Notes: a model not told the origin generated them from the sequence alone. Shown: positions 26,705-36,254, counted from the stretch's first letter. The stretch is DNA of 64,000 nt from an uncultured Gemmatimonadota bacterium (GCA_903910555.1 CAIVZZ010000010.1:1-64000), one strand, 5' to 3'. Made by a program: numbers and translations.

Positions 26705-27637
26705 CAAAACCCAATCTTCGACCGACTCACCGCCCTCGCCGACCCCATTCGCGCGAGGCTTTTGCTCGTGCTCGAACGGCACGAGCTCACGGTGAGCGAA
26801 CTGCGGTCGGCGTTGCAGCTCCCACAGAGCACGGTGAGCCGCCATTTGCGTGCGCTCGCGGATGCAGGCTGGGTGGCGTCGCGCGAAGACGGAACGTCCA
26901 ATCGCTATCGAATGTCCGCACGCGATCTCGACGCCGGCGCACGCAAACTCTGGCAGTCGGTGCGCGACGAAGTCGGCGCGATGGCGACCGCCGCGCGTGA
27001 TGCTGAACGCGTGCGCAGCGTGATGGCCGCGCGACATTCAACGTCGCAGCAGTTCTTTGCGTCGAGTGCCGCGCAGTGGGATAAACTCCGTGCCGAATTG
27101 TTCGGATCGCGCACTGAACTCCTCGCGCTCCTCGGGCTATTGGACGCGCGCTGGACCGTCGGCGATCTCGGCTGCGGGACCGGTCAACTTTCGGAGTCGA
27201 TGGCGCCGTTTGTAAAGCGTGTGATCGCGGTCGACGAATCGCCTGCCATGCTCCGTGCTTCGCGCGCGCGCCTCGCCTCCCGCGAGAACGTCGAAGTGCG
27301 CGAAGGGACGCTCGAGGCGCTGCCGATCGAGGCGAGTGAGCTCGACGTGGCGATACTCTCTCTTGTGCTGCACTACGTCACCGATCCCGCGCTCGCGCTT
27401 GCCGGTATCCATCGCGCGCTCAAGAAGGATGCGCGCGTGCTGATCGTCGACATGATGCCGCACGATCGCGCCGAGTATCGCCAGACGATGGGACATGTTT
27501 GGCTGGGCTTCGGGGAAGATCAGCTGACCAAGTGGAGCGACGACGCCGGTTTCAAATCGTGCCGCCTCTCGCCGCCCGCCTCACCGGCACACTCGAAAGG
27601 ACCAACGCTTTTTTCAGCAGTCTTGCACAAACAATAA
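26699..27637 (+). CDS. ArsR-family regulator fused to a SAM methyltransferase domain
   Basis: 312 residues. The N-terminal 100 residues are a winged helix of ArsR type: [25 protein letters not shown], then the recognition region [19 protein letters not shown]. No CxC metal-sensing motif is visible. A linker leads to a methyltransferase domain with [25 protein letters not shown] and [11 protein letters not shown]. Fusions of this type adjoin ahcY or metH in several phyla and may sense SAM or S-adenosylhomocysteine. ahcY begins 34 bp downstream. The start codon lies in a 24-bp palindrome that may be its own operator. Confidence 0.88.
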   Translation: MKQNPIFDRLTALADPIRARLLLVLERHELTVSELRSALQLPQSTVSRHLRALADAGWVASREDGTSNRYRMSARDLDAGARKLWQSVRDEVGAMATAARDAERVRSVMAARHSTSQQFFASSAAQWDKLRAELFGSRTELLALLGLLDARWTVGDLGCGTGQLSESMAPFVKRVIAVDESPAMLRASRARLASRENVEVREGTLEALPIEASELDVAILSLVLHYVTDPALALAGIHRALKKDARVLIVDMMPHDRAEYRQTMGHVWLGFGEDQLTKWSDDAGFKSCRLSPPASPAHSKGPTLFSAVLHKQ

Positions 27638-27671
27638 GCACTCCCTTCACACCAACCACGAAACCAGTCCG

Positions 27672-29171
27672 ATGGCCACAACCGCCGCAGCAGCAAAAAC
27701 AGCATATCCGTTCGACGCCGCCCGCGCCGCCAAGCGCGAGCCGTTCAAGGTGAAGGATCTCTCGCTCGCCGATTTCGGCCGCAAGGAGATTCGTCTCGCC
27801 GAGTATGAAATGCCGGGCCTGATGGCGCTGCGCGCTGAGTACAAAGGGCAGAATCCGCTCGCGGGCGCAAAGATCATGGGCTCGCTGCACATGACCGTTC
27901 AAACAGCGGTGCTCATCGAGACGCTCGTCGAGCTCGGCGCCGACGTGCGCTGGGTGAGCTGCAATATTTTCTCGACGCAGGATCACGCGGCCGCAGCGGT
28001 CGCCGTCGGCAAGACGGGAACGGTGTCCGCGCCGCGCGGCACGCCGGTCTTCGCGTGGAAGGGTGAGTCGCTCGAGGAATACTGGTGGTGCACGGAGCAG
28101 GCGCTGATGTGGCCTGACGGCACCGGCCCGAACCTGCTGCTCGACGATGGCGGTGATGCCACGCTGCTCGTGCACCGCGGCGTCGAGTGTGAAAAGACGG
28201 GGAAAGTCCCCGCGCACAATCCGGTGAGCGACAGCGAGGAATACGGCGTGATCCTCGATCTGCTGCGCACCGAACTCAAGGCGCATCCGAATCGCTGGAC
28301 CGCGGTCGCCGCCGATCTTCGCGGTGTGTCCGAAGAAACAACGACGGGTGTGCATCGCCTCTACGAGATGATGCAGGCCGGCACGCTGCTCTTCCCGGCG
28401 ATCAACGTCAACGATTCGGTCACGAAATCGAAGTTCGACAATCTCTACGGCTGCCGTCATTCGCTCACCGACGGAATCCTCCGCGCAAGCGACGTGATGC
28501 TCGCCGGCAAAGTCGCCGTCGTCCTCGGCTATGGCGACGTCGGCAAGGGATGCGCGCAGGCGCTGAAGGGGCAGGGCGCCCGGGTTGTCATTGCAGAAAT
28601 AGACCCGATCTGTGCGCTTCAGGCCGCGATGGAGGGGTATCAGGTCACCACGCTCACGCACGTCGTCGCCACCGCCGACATTTTCATCACGGCGACAGGC
28701 AACAAGGGAATCATCACCGTTGACGACATGGCGCGCATGAAGGACAAGGCGATCGTCGGCAACATCGGTCACTTCGACAATGAAATCGACATGGCCGGGC
28801 TCAAGTCGTATCCCGGCATCGAACGCATCAACATCAAACCGCAATACGACGAGTTCGTATTCCCCGACGGCCACAGCGTTCTCATCCTCGCCGAAGGCCG
28901 CCTGCTCAACCTCGGCTGCGCAACGGGCCACCCGAGCTTCGTGATGTCCGCATCATTCACCAATCAGGTGATGGCGCAGATCGAGCTCCACACGAACAAC
29001 GCGAGCTATGAGCGGAAGGTGTACACGCTGCCGAAGCGGCTCGATGAGAAGGTCGCGCGACTGCACCTCGATAAGCTCGGAGTGAAGCTGACTCAGCTTT
29101 CAGCGGAGCAGGCGGCGTACATCGGGGTGAGCGTGGATGGACCGTACAAGTCCGATCATTACCGATATTAA
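27672..29171 (+). CDS. ahcY: S-adenosylhomocysteine hydrolase
   Basis: 499 residues, slightly longer than the usual 430-470 because of an alanine-rich N-terminal extension. It reversibly splits S-adenosylhomocysteine to adenosine and homocysteine, removing the product inhibitor of methyltransferases. Visible motifs: [28 protein letters not shown], the NAD-binding [43 protein letters not shown] and the conserved C-terminus YKSDHYRY with the NAD-contacting Lys and Tyr. It is probably co-transcribed with the ArsR-methyltransferase fusion 34 bp upstream. The transcript may end in the palindrome at 29229. Confidence 0.96.
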   Translation: MATTAAAAKTAYPFDAARAAKREPFKVKDLSLADFGRKEIRLAEYEMPGLMALRAEYKGQNPLAGAKIMGSLHMTVQTAVLIETLVELGADVRWVSCNIFSTQDHAAAAVAVGKTGTVSAPRGTPVFAWKGESLEEYWWCTEQALMWPDGTGPNLLLDDGGDATLLVHRGVECEKTGKVPAHNPVSDSEEYGVILDLLRTELKAHPNRWTAVAADLRGVSEETTTGVHRLYEMMQAGTLLFPAINVNDSVTKSKFDNLYGCRHSLTDGILRASDVMLAGKVAVVLGYGDVGKGCAQALKGQGARVVIAEIDPICALQAAMEGYQVTTLTHVVATADIFITATGNKGIITVDDMARMKDKAIVGNIGHFDNEIDMAGLKSYPGIERINIKPQYDEFVFPDGHSVLILAEGRLLNLGCATGHPSFVMSASFTNQVMAQIELHTNNASYERKVYTLPKRLDEKVARLHLDKLGVKLTQLSAEQAAYIGVSVDGPYKSDHYRY

Positions 29172-29228
29172 CAACGTTTACGAGCGCGGCCGAAGCGAAC
29201 AACGGACATTTTCGCCACCTGCAGTTTG

Positions 29229-29347
29229 CTGTTTTCTGTTGGTCGGTTAAGTAATGTTAAACAATCAGCCCGGACTTCTTACCGCGTCGAGCGGCTCGGA
29301 GTCCGGGCTGATTTTCACACCTTGGTTAACCGACCAACAGAAAACAG
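29229..29347. repeat. Two-tier palindromic element, copy 2
   Basis: Outer arms at 29229-29250 and 29326-29347 are perfectly complementary over 22 bases around CTGTTGGTCGGTTAA. An inner stem, AATCAGCCCGGACT at 29263-29276 with 29300-29313, is also perfect over 14. The 3' side carries ACACCTTGGTTAACCGACC, identical to copy 1 at 13951-13969. The two copies thus share the outer core, the spacer and the ATCAG-x-CCGG style of inner stem, while the outer arm ends differ. It sits between convergent genes. Confidence 0.92.
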
Positions 29348-29403
29348 TTAACTCGTCCGTAACCGCGAGTCTCGAAGTCAATCCGCGGTGCCGCTCGTGA
29401 CAT

Positions 29404-30432
29404 CTACGTCCTAAGCCACACCACCACATAGTAAGGCCCGACGCTGAACGACCCCGGCACCTGAACCCGCCTGCACCCCGAGTTTCTCAGGTATCGCGTC
29501 ACCGATCCCGACAGTTCCGTTCCCGGCGGGTAGAGCTCGACGAACTCCACGTCTTCCGTCCTGTAGCTCTCGAGCGAGGATGGCCCGACGGTGTTTTTCC
29601 CGTTGAGCAACACACACACATTCGTACCGGCTGCGTTGAGATCGGACGATTCCAGTGATCCGGTTGGCGTGCGCTTGATGGCCTGGCCGAGCGGGTAGTC
29701 GTCGTATGCCGCGAGTTCTTCACGCGGGACGACGATCGCGCGCAAGCCGCGCATCGCGAGGCGCTGTTGTGTCTCAGCCCAGACGAACGCATTGCCGTTG
29801 CCAAATCCGCTTGCGTCCTCGAGCTTCGAGCCCGAGAGATTGAAATCGAGCGGATCGAGATGAATCACGAGCCCGCGCCAGTCCTCAAGGCGCAGACTCG
29901 TCGTTGTTGCGGCGAAGCCGAGCTTACGTGCGCGCACGAGCACCGTCCCGCTTTTCACAGCGGTGAAGGTGAACCATCCGCTCGAGTCAGTCGTGGTCGA
30001 CAGCGATGCGCCGCTCAGCATATCGATGGTCGCGCCGGGGATCGGCCGGTCCTTGTGATCGACCACCACGCCGGCGAGCACGTTCACCGATGCAATCACG
30101 CGCACCGTATCGAGGCGCGGCGGTGTCGGGAGCATCTCAACTTCAATCGGTTCGGTCGTCGGCACTTTTGCCTCCGCTTTTGTCGGCAGGTAGCCGAGCA
30201 GGCGGAAAAGCAGAATCTGCGGGCCCTTCGGCGCGTTGATAAACGCGAACCTTCCCGCTCCGTCGGAGCGGGTGATGAATCGCGAACCGTCGATCCGAAC
30301 TTCGACTCCTGCAATCGGATTGCCTGCGACCGACTTCACCAAGCCGCGGAGATTGAGCGAGTCTTGCGCGCCGGCGGCGGCAATCGCGACAGTCGAGCCG
30401 CAGGCCAGGGCGAGGAGGTTTCTCAGGGGCAT
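29404..30432 (-). CDS. Exported protein with two carboxypeptidase-regulatory-like domains
   Basis: 342 residues from the ATG at 30432; the adjacent ATG at 30435 would add one Met. A signal peptide ends near AAAGAQ. Two CarboxypepD_reg-like beta sandwiches follow (about 27-95, LRGLVKSVAGNPIAGVEVRIDG, and 120-195, LAGVVVDHKDRPIPGATIDML). The rest resembles the plug-like segment seen in TonB-linked outer membrane proteins (GLRAIVVPREELAAYDDYPL, VCVLLNGKN). It is much too short for a TonB receptor barrel. TAAGTT lies 6 nt before the 30432 ATG, a possible leaderless -10. The function is unknown, perhaps surface binding. Confidence 0.75.
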   Translation of the reverse strand: MPLRNLLALACGSTVAIAAAGAQDSLNLRGLVKSVAGNPIAGVEVRIDGSRFITRSDGAGRFAFINAPKGPQILLFRLLGYLPTKAEAKVPTTEPIEVEMLPTPPRLDTVRVIASVNVLAGVVVDHKDRPIPGATIDMLSGASLSTTTDSSGWFTFTAVKSGTVLVRARKLGFAATTTSLRLEDWRGLVIHLDPLDFNLSGSKLEDASGFGNGNAFVWAETQQRLAMRGLRAIVVPREELAAYDDYPLGQAIKRTPTGSLESSDLNAAGTNVCVLLNGKNTVGPSSLESYRTEDVEFVELYPPGTELSGSVTRYLRNSGCRRVQVPGSFSVGPYYVVVWLRT

Positions 30433-30537
30433 CATAGGAACTTATACCCGCCACGATCAAAAGGGGTCACGGCAGCCGGACACAGCCAGACAGAGCCGGA
30501 CGCTATCGCCGACCCCGGAAAAATGCGAGAATGGGTG

Positions 30538-31821
30538 ATGCGAATCACTCATCTGTTTTGCCTCGCCCTCGTTGCGTCCGCCGTGCCGCTTGTTGCACAG
30601 GCGCCAGCCAAGCCGCTCACCGGTGAAGCCGCGCTGGCCCACGCGCGAGAGCTGCTCGCAAGCACGCCGCTCATCGACGGCCACAACGATCTGCCGTGGG
30701 CGATCCGCGAGAACAAAGCCGCTCCGCGTGACGTCGAGGCCTACGACCTTCGCAAGCACACCGCGCATCAAACCGATATCGCACGCATGCGCGCCGGCAA
30801 ACTCGGCGGGCAGTTCTGGTCGGTGTACATCCCCGGCGAGATTCGCGACTCGGGATACGCGCGCGTTCAGCTTGAGCAGATCGATATCGCACGCCGGATG
30901 ATCGCGAAGTATCCCGAGACGCTCGTCAGTGCATCAACCGCTGCGGATGTCCGGTCGGCGTTCGCGGCTGGAAAAATCGGCTCGCTGATGGGAATGGAAG
31001 GCGGACATGCGATCGAGAACTCGCTCGGCGCGCTTCGCGACTACTACGCGCTCGGCGTGCGGTACATGACGCTCACGCACAACGTCACGCTCGACTGGGC
31101 TGACGCTGCACTCGATACCGCAAAGCACGGCGGACTCACGAATTTCGGCCGCGAAGTTGTGCGCGAGATGAATCGTCTCGGCATGCTCGTCGATCTCTCG
31201 CACGTCTCGCCCGGTGTCATGAGCAACGCGCTCGATGTCAGCGAGGCGCCGGTGATTTTTTCGCATTCGTCGGCGCGCGCGATTGTCGATCACCCGCGCA
31301 ATGTTCCGGATTCGATCCTGCGCAGGCTGCCGAAAAACGGCGGCGTCGTGATGGTGACGTTCGTTCCCGGCTTTGATTCGCCGAAAGTGCGCGCGCGGTC
31401 GGTCGCGCGTGCGAAAATTGAGAGCGACTTGAAGGCCGCGGGGCGGGATTCAACGGCGAGGATGCGCGAACTAAAAGTATGGGACGCCGCGCATCCCGAG
31501 CCGAAGGCAACGCTGAAAGACGTCGCGGATATGGTCGACTATGTGAAGAAAACCGCGGGCGCGGATCACGTCGGAATCGGCAGCGACTTCGATGGTGTCG
31601 ACGACGATCTCCCGATTGGGCTCGAGGATCAGTCGAAGTATCCGATGCTCTTCGCGGAGTTGATCACGCGCGGCTGGAGCGACGCCGATCTCAAGAAACT
31701 CGCCGGCGAAAACGTGCTGCGCGCGCTCGCGAAGGCCGAGGAAGTTGCGAAGCGCCTTCAGAAAACCAGGCCGCCGTCCACCAAAACAATTCAGGAGATG
31801 GACGGCAAGCCGAAGATGTAG
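30538..31821 (+). CDS. Secreted membrane dipeptidase (M19 family)
   Basis: 427 residues from the ATG at 30538; a long upstream reading frame is not M19-like and lies antisense to the neighbouring gene. Signal peptide MRITHLFCLALVASAVPLVAQA. M19 metal and active-site motifs: DGHNDLPW, GMEGGHAIENSLGALRDYYALGVRYMTLTH (bridging Glu), VDLSHVSPG, FSHSSARAI and GIGSDFDG. It hydrolyses dipeptides, including those with a D-residue, in the periplasm. The leader 30465-30505 contains CAGCCGGAC-like repeats. It is convergent with an uncharacterised gene 21 bp downstream. Confidence 0.92.
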   Translation: MRITHLFCLALVASAVPLVAQAPAKPLTGEAALAHARELLASTPLIDGHNDLPWAIRENKAAPRDVEAYDLRKHTAHQTDIARMRAGKLGGQFWSVYIPGEIRDSGYARVQLEQIDIARRMIAKYPETLVSASTAADVRSAFAAGKIGSLMGMEGGHAIENSLGALRDYYALGVRYMTLTHNVTLDWADAALDTAKHGGLTNFGREVVREMNRLGMLVDLSHVSPGVMSNALDVSEAPVIFSHSSARAIVDHPRNVPDSILRRLPKNGGVVMVTFVPGFDSPKVRARSVARAKIESDLKAAGRDSTARMRELKVWDAAHPEPKATLKDVADMVDYVKKTAGADHVGIGSDFDGVDDDLPIGLEDQSKYPMLFAELITRGWSDADLKKLAGENVLRALAKAEEVAKRLQKTRPPSTKTIQEMDGKPKM

Positions 31822-31842
31822 CCGTCGTTTCCGGCAGCGTTC

Positions 31843-32271
31843 CTACTTGGCGGCGAGCATCGTTTCGATTCGCGTGCGGTACAGCGGCATGAGTTCCTTG
31901 CCGAAGTCCGTGTTTTCTGCGACCCACTGCGCGTTCAAGTAGAGGCGCGGGCTGCGCGTCTTGCGCAGTTCGTCCACGTAGCGCTCCACGCGCGCGTAAA
32001 ACCAGAGCCCCTCGCCGCTGTTTTCCATGAGGAACTCGGGGTGAATGACGCCGTGCCGGGCCATCCCGAATACCATGTCCCAGTAGCCTGAAACCTGCCG
32101 GAACGCCGCGTTGTCGGGATGGTCAGGACTCATGATCTTCATGAAATCTTCCTGCGATTTCGGAATCCATGCGTTAATCGCTTTGCGCGCCTCGCGCAGG
32201 ACGGGCTCGCGGCGGAGCTCGTACAGCTTGATGACGAGTTCGGCGTCGTGGTGGTCGGGGTAGTCTTTCAT
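31843..32271 (-). CDS. Uncharacterised small protein
   Basis: 142 residues from the ATG at 32271 (MKDYPDHHDAELVIKLYELRRE). An upstream in-frame start at 32313 would add a Pro-rich tail that I think is non-coding. It is highly charged, mostly helical in appearance, with no signal peptide, membrane segment or cysteine. Blocks such as SGYWDMVFGMARHGVIHPEFLMENSGEGLWFYARVERYV look conserved-protein-like, and NPAVs or nuclease motifs are absent. I do not recognise the family. Upstream (32323-32418) lies palindrome copy 3, so its promoter region overlaps a repeat. Confidence 0.7.
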   Translation of the reverse strand: MKDYPDHHDAELVIKLYELRREPVLREARKAINAWIPKSQEDFMKIMSPDHPDNAAFRQVSGYWDMVFGMARHGVIHPEFLMENSGEGLWFYARVERYVDELRKTRSPRLYLNAQWVAENTDFGKELMPLYRTRIETMLAAK

Positions 32272-32322
32272 CATGGTCGGATGGGGTGTGGCGTTCGGTT
32301 TCGGTGGTGTCACAACATACGG

Positions 32323-32418
32323 CGAGTGAACTGTTAACTACTAACTGTTGGTCGGTGTTCTGTTGACGAATTGGTACACTGAAAACCGACCAACAGTTAG
32401 TAGTTAACGGTTCACTTG
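32323..32418. repeat. Palindromic element, copy 3 (single-tier form)
   Basis: Left arm 32323-32356 is identical over all 34 bases to the left arm of copy 1 and stays identical for eight more (GTTCTGTT). Right arm 32385-32418 pairs with two mismatches. The GC-rich inner stem is missing and is replaced by a 28-nt loop. It lies between divergent genes, so it is unlikely to be only a terminator. Confidence 0.93.
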
Positions 32419-32505
32419 CGGTGGCCGTTCTTGCCATTCCGGAGTGCGTTCCCGCCGCGCCCGCGATAACTTTAGCGCGTCGCGAATACCACCTCCGGAG
32501 TCGCT

Positions 32506-33684
32506 ATGAAAACCGCCATCATCCGCACCCTCGCCCTCTTCGCACTGCCTGTCGCGCTCAGCGCGCAGACCCGCGTGTTCATTACGAGACTCGGCAGTGA
32601 TACAATCGCCATCGAGCGCATCGAGAAGGCCGGTAACAAAGTGACCGGTGTCGTTGCCCGGCATTTCCCGGCGACGAACGTGGTCAAGTATTCGCTCACG
32701 CTCGCAAAAGACGGGCACGTCGAGAACTTCGAACAGGGTACATACCGCGGCGACGGCACGCCGGCGCCCGCAAATGCACAGACCGGCGCGGCATCGACCG
32801 GACTGAAGATGACGTTCGTTGGCGACACGGTCATTCGCGAAGTGCCGACAAACGGCCAGCCTGTCGTTCGTCGCACCGCCGTTCCGAAAGGGACGCAGCC
32901 GACAATCGGCGGGTCGTGGCTTTCCACCGAGATGCAGGTTGATGCTGCGCGAAAGGACGGCAAGGTGAACGTGATTGGCTTTGCCGCCAACGCGAACGCC
33001 GCAACGAGCCCGGACATCCGCATGGCTGGCAATGACTCCGCCGAAATCGTGAATCAGGGTTTCCGCATCGGAGTGAAGACCGACAAGAACGGTCATCTGC
33101 TGCACGGCGACCAGTCGCTGACGACGCAGAAATACGACATCACGCCGCTGCCGAAGGATGTCGACGTCCTGGCGATCGCTGCAGCGTGGGGCTCGAAAGA
33201 AGTCGCCGGCGCAACAGCCGCGCCGACCAACACGCCTGACAGCGTCATCGCAACCGTTGGCAATGCGCACGTGAGAATTCTGTACTCGCGTCCTGCGCGC
33301 CGCGGCCGTGAGCTCTGGGGCAAACTCGTTCCGTATGACACCACCTGGCGTCTTGGTGCAGACTTCGCAACGCAGCTCAAGACCGACGCCGATATCACCA
33401 TCGGCGGTACGAAGGTCGCGGCCGGCACCTACACGCTTTGGCTGCTCCCATCACAGGGTGAGTCATTTCTCATCGTGAATACAAAACTGCAGGATCCGCG
33501 TGATCCGACGCGCCGCCTCTGGGGCACGCAGTGGGATCCCGCGAACGACATCGCGAAAATTTCGGTGCAGAAACACATGAGCCTGCCAACCGAAGAAGAG
33601 CGCTTTCACATCTTCATCGAGAATGGAATGTTGATGATGCATTGGGGCAATGGCGGCTACGGCGTTTCAATCAAGGGCAACTGA
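32506..33684 (+). CDS. Exported DUF2911 protein
   Basis: 392 residues with a Sec signal (cleavage near ALSAQ). The C-terminal third is a clear DUF2911 domain: VRILYSRPARRGRELWGKLVPYDTTWRLGADFATQL, then IGGTKVAAGTYTLWLLPSQGESFLIVN. The N-terminal two thirds resemble a beta-rich domain found with DUF2911 in Gemmatimonadota and Bacteroidota. The function is unknown. GGAG precedes the ATG at 32506. The transaldolase starts 2 bp after its stop, so the exported protein shares a message with central metabolism. Confidence 0.85.
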   Translation: MKTAIIRTLALFALPVALSAQTRVFITRLGSDTIAIERIEKAGNKVTGVVARHFPATNVVKYSLTLAKDGHVENFEQGTYRGDGTPAPANAQTGAASTGLKMTFVGDTVIREVPTNGQPVVRRTAVPKGTQPTIGGSWLSTEMQVDAARKDGKVNVIGFAANANAATSPDIRMAGNDSAEIVNQGFRIGVKTDKNGHLLHGDQSLTTQKYDITPLPKDVDVLAIAAAWGSKEVAGATAAPTNTPDSVIATVGNAHVRILYSRPARRGRELWGKLVPYDTTWRLGADFATQLKTDADITIGGTKVAAGTYTLWLLPSQGESFLIVNTKLQDPRDPTRRLWGTQWDPANDIAKISVQKHMSLPTEEERFHIFIENGMLMMHWGNGGYGVSIKGN

Positions 33685-33686
33685 CC

Positions 33687-34826
33687 ATGGCGAATCCGCT
33701 CGAGCAACTGCACGCCGCCGGCCAGTCGATCTGGCTCGACTATATCGATCGCACAATGCTCCACAACGGTGAACTCGCGCGCCGCATTCAGAGCGACGTC
33801 CTCACCGGCATGACGTCGAACCCGACAATCTTCGAGAAGGCGCTCGCGCAGGGCACGGCCTACGATGCGCAGCTGAAGGACGCGGCGGGCGATCGCACGG
33901 CGTGGGAAATGTTCGAACTCGTCGAGACCGACGATGTCCGCGCGGCATGCGACATTTTCCGTCCTGTGTACGATGCAGCCAAGGGGCGCGATGGTTTTGT
34001 GTCGATCGAAGTGTCGCCGGGTTCCGCGCACGATGCCGAGGCGACCATCACCGAAGCACATCGTCTCTGGAAAACCGTCGCGCGTCCGAACGTGATGATC
34101 AAAGTGCCGGGCACGCCTGAGGGGGCCGTCGCGGTGCGCCGGTTGATTGCCGATGGCATCAACGTGAATATCACGCTGCTCTTTTCGATCGACGCGCACA
34201 AGCGCGTGATCGATGCGTATCTCGATGGTCTCGAGGATCGCGTGAAAGCCGGCGGCGCGATCAGCGGCGTTGCGAGTGTGGCGAGCTTTTTTGTGAGCCG
34301 CGTCGACACCGAAGTTGAGAAGCGCCTGGACGCGCTAGTGAAGGCCGGGTCGTGCGACGCGAACCATGCCGACGCACTGCGCGGAAAAGCTGCGATCTCA
34401 AACGCAAAGCTGGCGTATCGTCTCTTTCGTGAGTGCTTCGCCGGGCCGCGATGGGACGCGCTCGCCGCAAAGGGGGCGCAGCTGCAGCGTCCGCTCTGGG
34501 CGAGCACCAGCACAAAAAATCCTGCGTATCGTGACGTCATTTATGTGGAGCAGCTGATCGGCCCCGACACCGTGAACACGATGCCGCCGGCCACAATCGA
34601 GGCGTTCCGCGATCATGGTGTGACCGCGCAAACTGTCGACGCCGATCTCGACACCGCGGAGCGCGTGATTTCCGATCTGGCCGCCGCGGGAATTCCGCTC
34701 AAGGGAGTGACCGACCAGCTGCTCACCGACGGCCTCGCGAGTTTCCAGAAATCTTTCGAGACGTTGATCGCCGGCCTCGAGTCCAAGGCGAAACAGCTCG
34801 GCCGCACGCTCGTCGCCAGCCGCTAG
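33687..34826 (+). CDS. tal: Transaldolase
   Basis: 379 residues, the long transaldolase form. The ATG at 33687 is used because it yields MANPLEQLHAAGQSIWLDYIDR, the standard N-terminus; an upstream frame overlaps DUF2911. TSNPTIFEKAL (43-53) and the Schiff-base Lys139 in NVMIKVPGTPEG are present, with FFVSRVDTEVEKRLD further on. It moves dihydroxyacetone units between sugar phosphates in the pentose phosphate pathway and so connects arabinose catabolism to glycolysis; pyruvate kinase follows 24 bp downstream. Confidence 0.95.
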   Translation: MANPLEQLHAAGQSIWLDYIDRTMLHNGELARRIQSDVLTGMTSNPTIFEKALAQGTAYDAQLKDAAGDRTAWEMFELVETDDVRAACDIFRPVYDAAKGRDGFVSIEVSPGSAHDAEATITEAHRLWKTVARPNVMIKVPGTPEGAVAVRRLIADGINVNITLLFSIDAHKRVIDAYLDGLEDRVKAGGAISGVASVASFFVSRVDTEVEKRLDALVKAGSCDANHADALRGKAAISNAKLAYRLFRECFAGPRWDALAAKGAQLQRPLWASTSTKNPAYRDVIYVEQLIGPDTVNTMPPATIEAFRDHGVTAQTVDADLDTAERVISDLAAAGIPLKGVTDQLLTDGLASFQKSFETLIAGLESKAKQLGRTLVASR

Positions 34827-34850
34827 TACACAGCTAGCAACCGACAATCC

Positions 34851-36254
34851 GTGATTAAAGCCCGCACCAAGATCGTCTGCACGCTCGGCCCTGCATCGGC
34901 GACTCCGGAAGCCATCCGGTCGCTGATTGAAGCCGGGCTCGATGTCGCGCGAATTAATTTTTCGCACGGCACGTACCCCGAGCATGCGCGCACAATTGCC
35001 ACGATTCGCGCGCTTGCCACCGAGCTGAAGCGTCCGGTCGCGATCATGGGCGACTTGCAGGGTCCGCGGATTCGCATCGGCGATCTCTCCGCGCCGATTC
35101 CTGTGACCGACGGTCAGGAATTGGTCTTTACACACGAACCGCACGCCCAGCCAGGTGATGTGCCGGTGACATACGACGATCTCGCGGAAGACGTGAAGAT
35201 CGGCGGCCGCATCCTGGTAAATGACGGGCTGCTCGAGTTCGAAGTGCTGTCGATCGATGGCAAGCGCGTGAAAGTGCGCACGATTCACGGCGGCCCGATC
35301 AAATCGCACAAGGGGATGAATCTCCCGGGTATCGATGTGTCCGCGCCGTCGCTCACGGAGAAAGACCGCGCAGATATCGTGTTCGCGGTGGAACACGACC
35401 TCGATTACATCGCGCTGAGTTTCGTGCGTCGCGCCGACGATATCCGCGCGCTGAAGGCGCTGCTGCCGAAAGGCATCCTGGTGATCGCGAAGATCGAAAA
35501 AGACAGCGCGCTCCGCCGACTCGAGGAAATTCTTCAGGCGAGCGATGCCGTGATGGTCGCGCGCGGAGATCTCGGTGTTGAACTGCCCTTTGAAGAAGTG
35601 CCGCTCGCGCAGAAGCGCATCATCGGCCTCGCGAATCGATTTGGCCGTCCGGTGATCACGGCGACGCAGATGCTCGAGTCGATGATCGAGCACCCGCGTC
35701 CGACACGCGCCGAGGCGAACGATGTGGCGAACGCGGTGCTCGACGGCACCGATGCCGTGATGCTTTCCGCGGAAACCGCAGCGGGCGCGTTTCCGACGCT
35801 CGCGGTCGAGGCCATGCGGCGCATCGTGATCGCTGCCGAGACTCTTCCTGTTGCTCGTGGAATTGGTATCGATCGTCTCGAGCCGGGCACGGCGACTACT
35901 GAAGAAACAATTGCATCAGCCTCGGTCACTGCGGTCCGCCTGCTCGGCGCGCCGTCCGTGATCGTGTTCACCAAGAGTGGATTCAGCGCGCGCGTCGTCG
36001 CGGCGAGGCGCCCGGGCGTGCCGATCGTTGTTCTGACGGATCAGGCGCGAACGTATCGCCAGCTCGCGCTTGTCTGGGGCGTCGTCCCATTCCTTGTGCC
36101 GCACGCGGATACGTATGAGCAGATGGCCGCGATCGCACGGCAGCTGCTGCTTGCAGAGGGAATCGCCAAGTCCGGTGACCGCGTCGTCGTCACCGCCGGC
36201 GTGCCGTTCGACGTGCCGGGTACGACAAACAACCTGAAAGTCGAGACGGTGTGA
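34851..36254 (+). CDS. pyk: Pyruvate kinase
   Basis: 467 residues, GTG start at 34851. It converts phosphoenolpyruvate and ADP to pyruvate and ATP. Motifs: TKIVCTLGPAS at the N-terminus, RINFSHG, MGDLQGPRIRIG, KIEKDSALRRLEEI, and the active-site run VMVARGDLGVELP with ITATQMLESM and GTDAVMLSAETAAG. The C-terminal allosteric domain is complete and ends with PFDVPGTTNNLKV. The stop overlaps the next GTG start (GTGTGA). The gene sits in a run of carbon-metabolism genes. Confidence 0.96.
   Translation: MIKARTKIVCTLGPASATPEAIRSLIEAGLDVARINFSHGTYPEHARTIATIRALATELKRPVAIMGDLQGPRIRIGDLSAPIPVTDGQELVFTHEPHAQPGDVPVTYDDLAEDVKIGGRILVNDGLLEFEVLSIDGKRVKVRTIHGGPIKSHKGMNLPGIDVSAPSLTEKDRADIVFAVEHDLDYIALSFVRRADDIRALKALLPKGILVIAKIEKDSALRRLEEILQASDAVMVARGDLGVELPFEEVPLAQKRIIGLANRFGRPVITATQMLESMIEHPRPTRAEANDVANAVLDGTDAVMLSAETAAGAFPTLAVEAMRRIVIAAETLPVARGIGIDRLEPGTATTEETIASASVTAVRLLGAPSVIVFTKSGFSARVVAARRPGVPIVVLTDQARTYRQLALVWGVVPFLVPHADTYEQMAAIARQLLLAEGIAKSGDRVVVTAGVPFDVPGTTNNLKVETV

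Noticed and set aside
26641-27671. SAH riboswitch before ahcY
   Set aside because: The 34-bp gap before ahcY and the short leader before the regulator gene are too small, and no SAH-riboswitch core is visible; the palindrome at 26681 is better explained as an operator.
27552-28931. 459-codon minus-strand frame opposite ahcY
   Set aside because: The plus strand is an unmistakable ahcY; the antisense frame has no conserved motif.
29767-30537. N-terminal extension of the M19 dipeptidase frame
   Set aside because: It is antisense to the carboxypeptidase-regulatory protein and precedes a perfect signal peptide at 30538, so it is not part of the protein.
34398-35693. 431-codon minus-strand frame opposite transaldolase and pyruvate kinase
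   Set aside because: It spans parts of two well-supported genes and their gap, with no recognisable domain.
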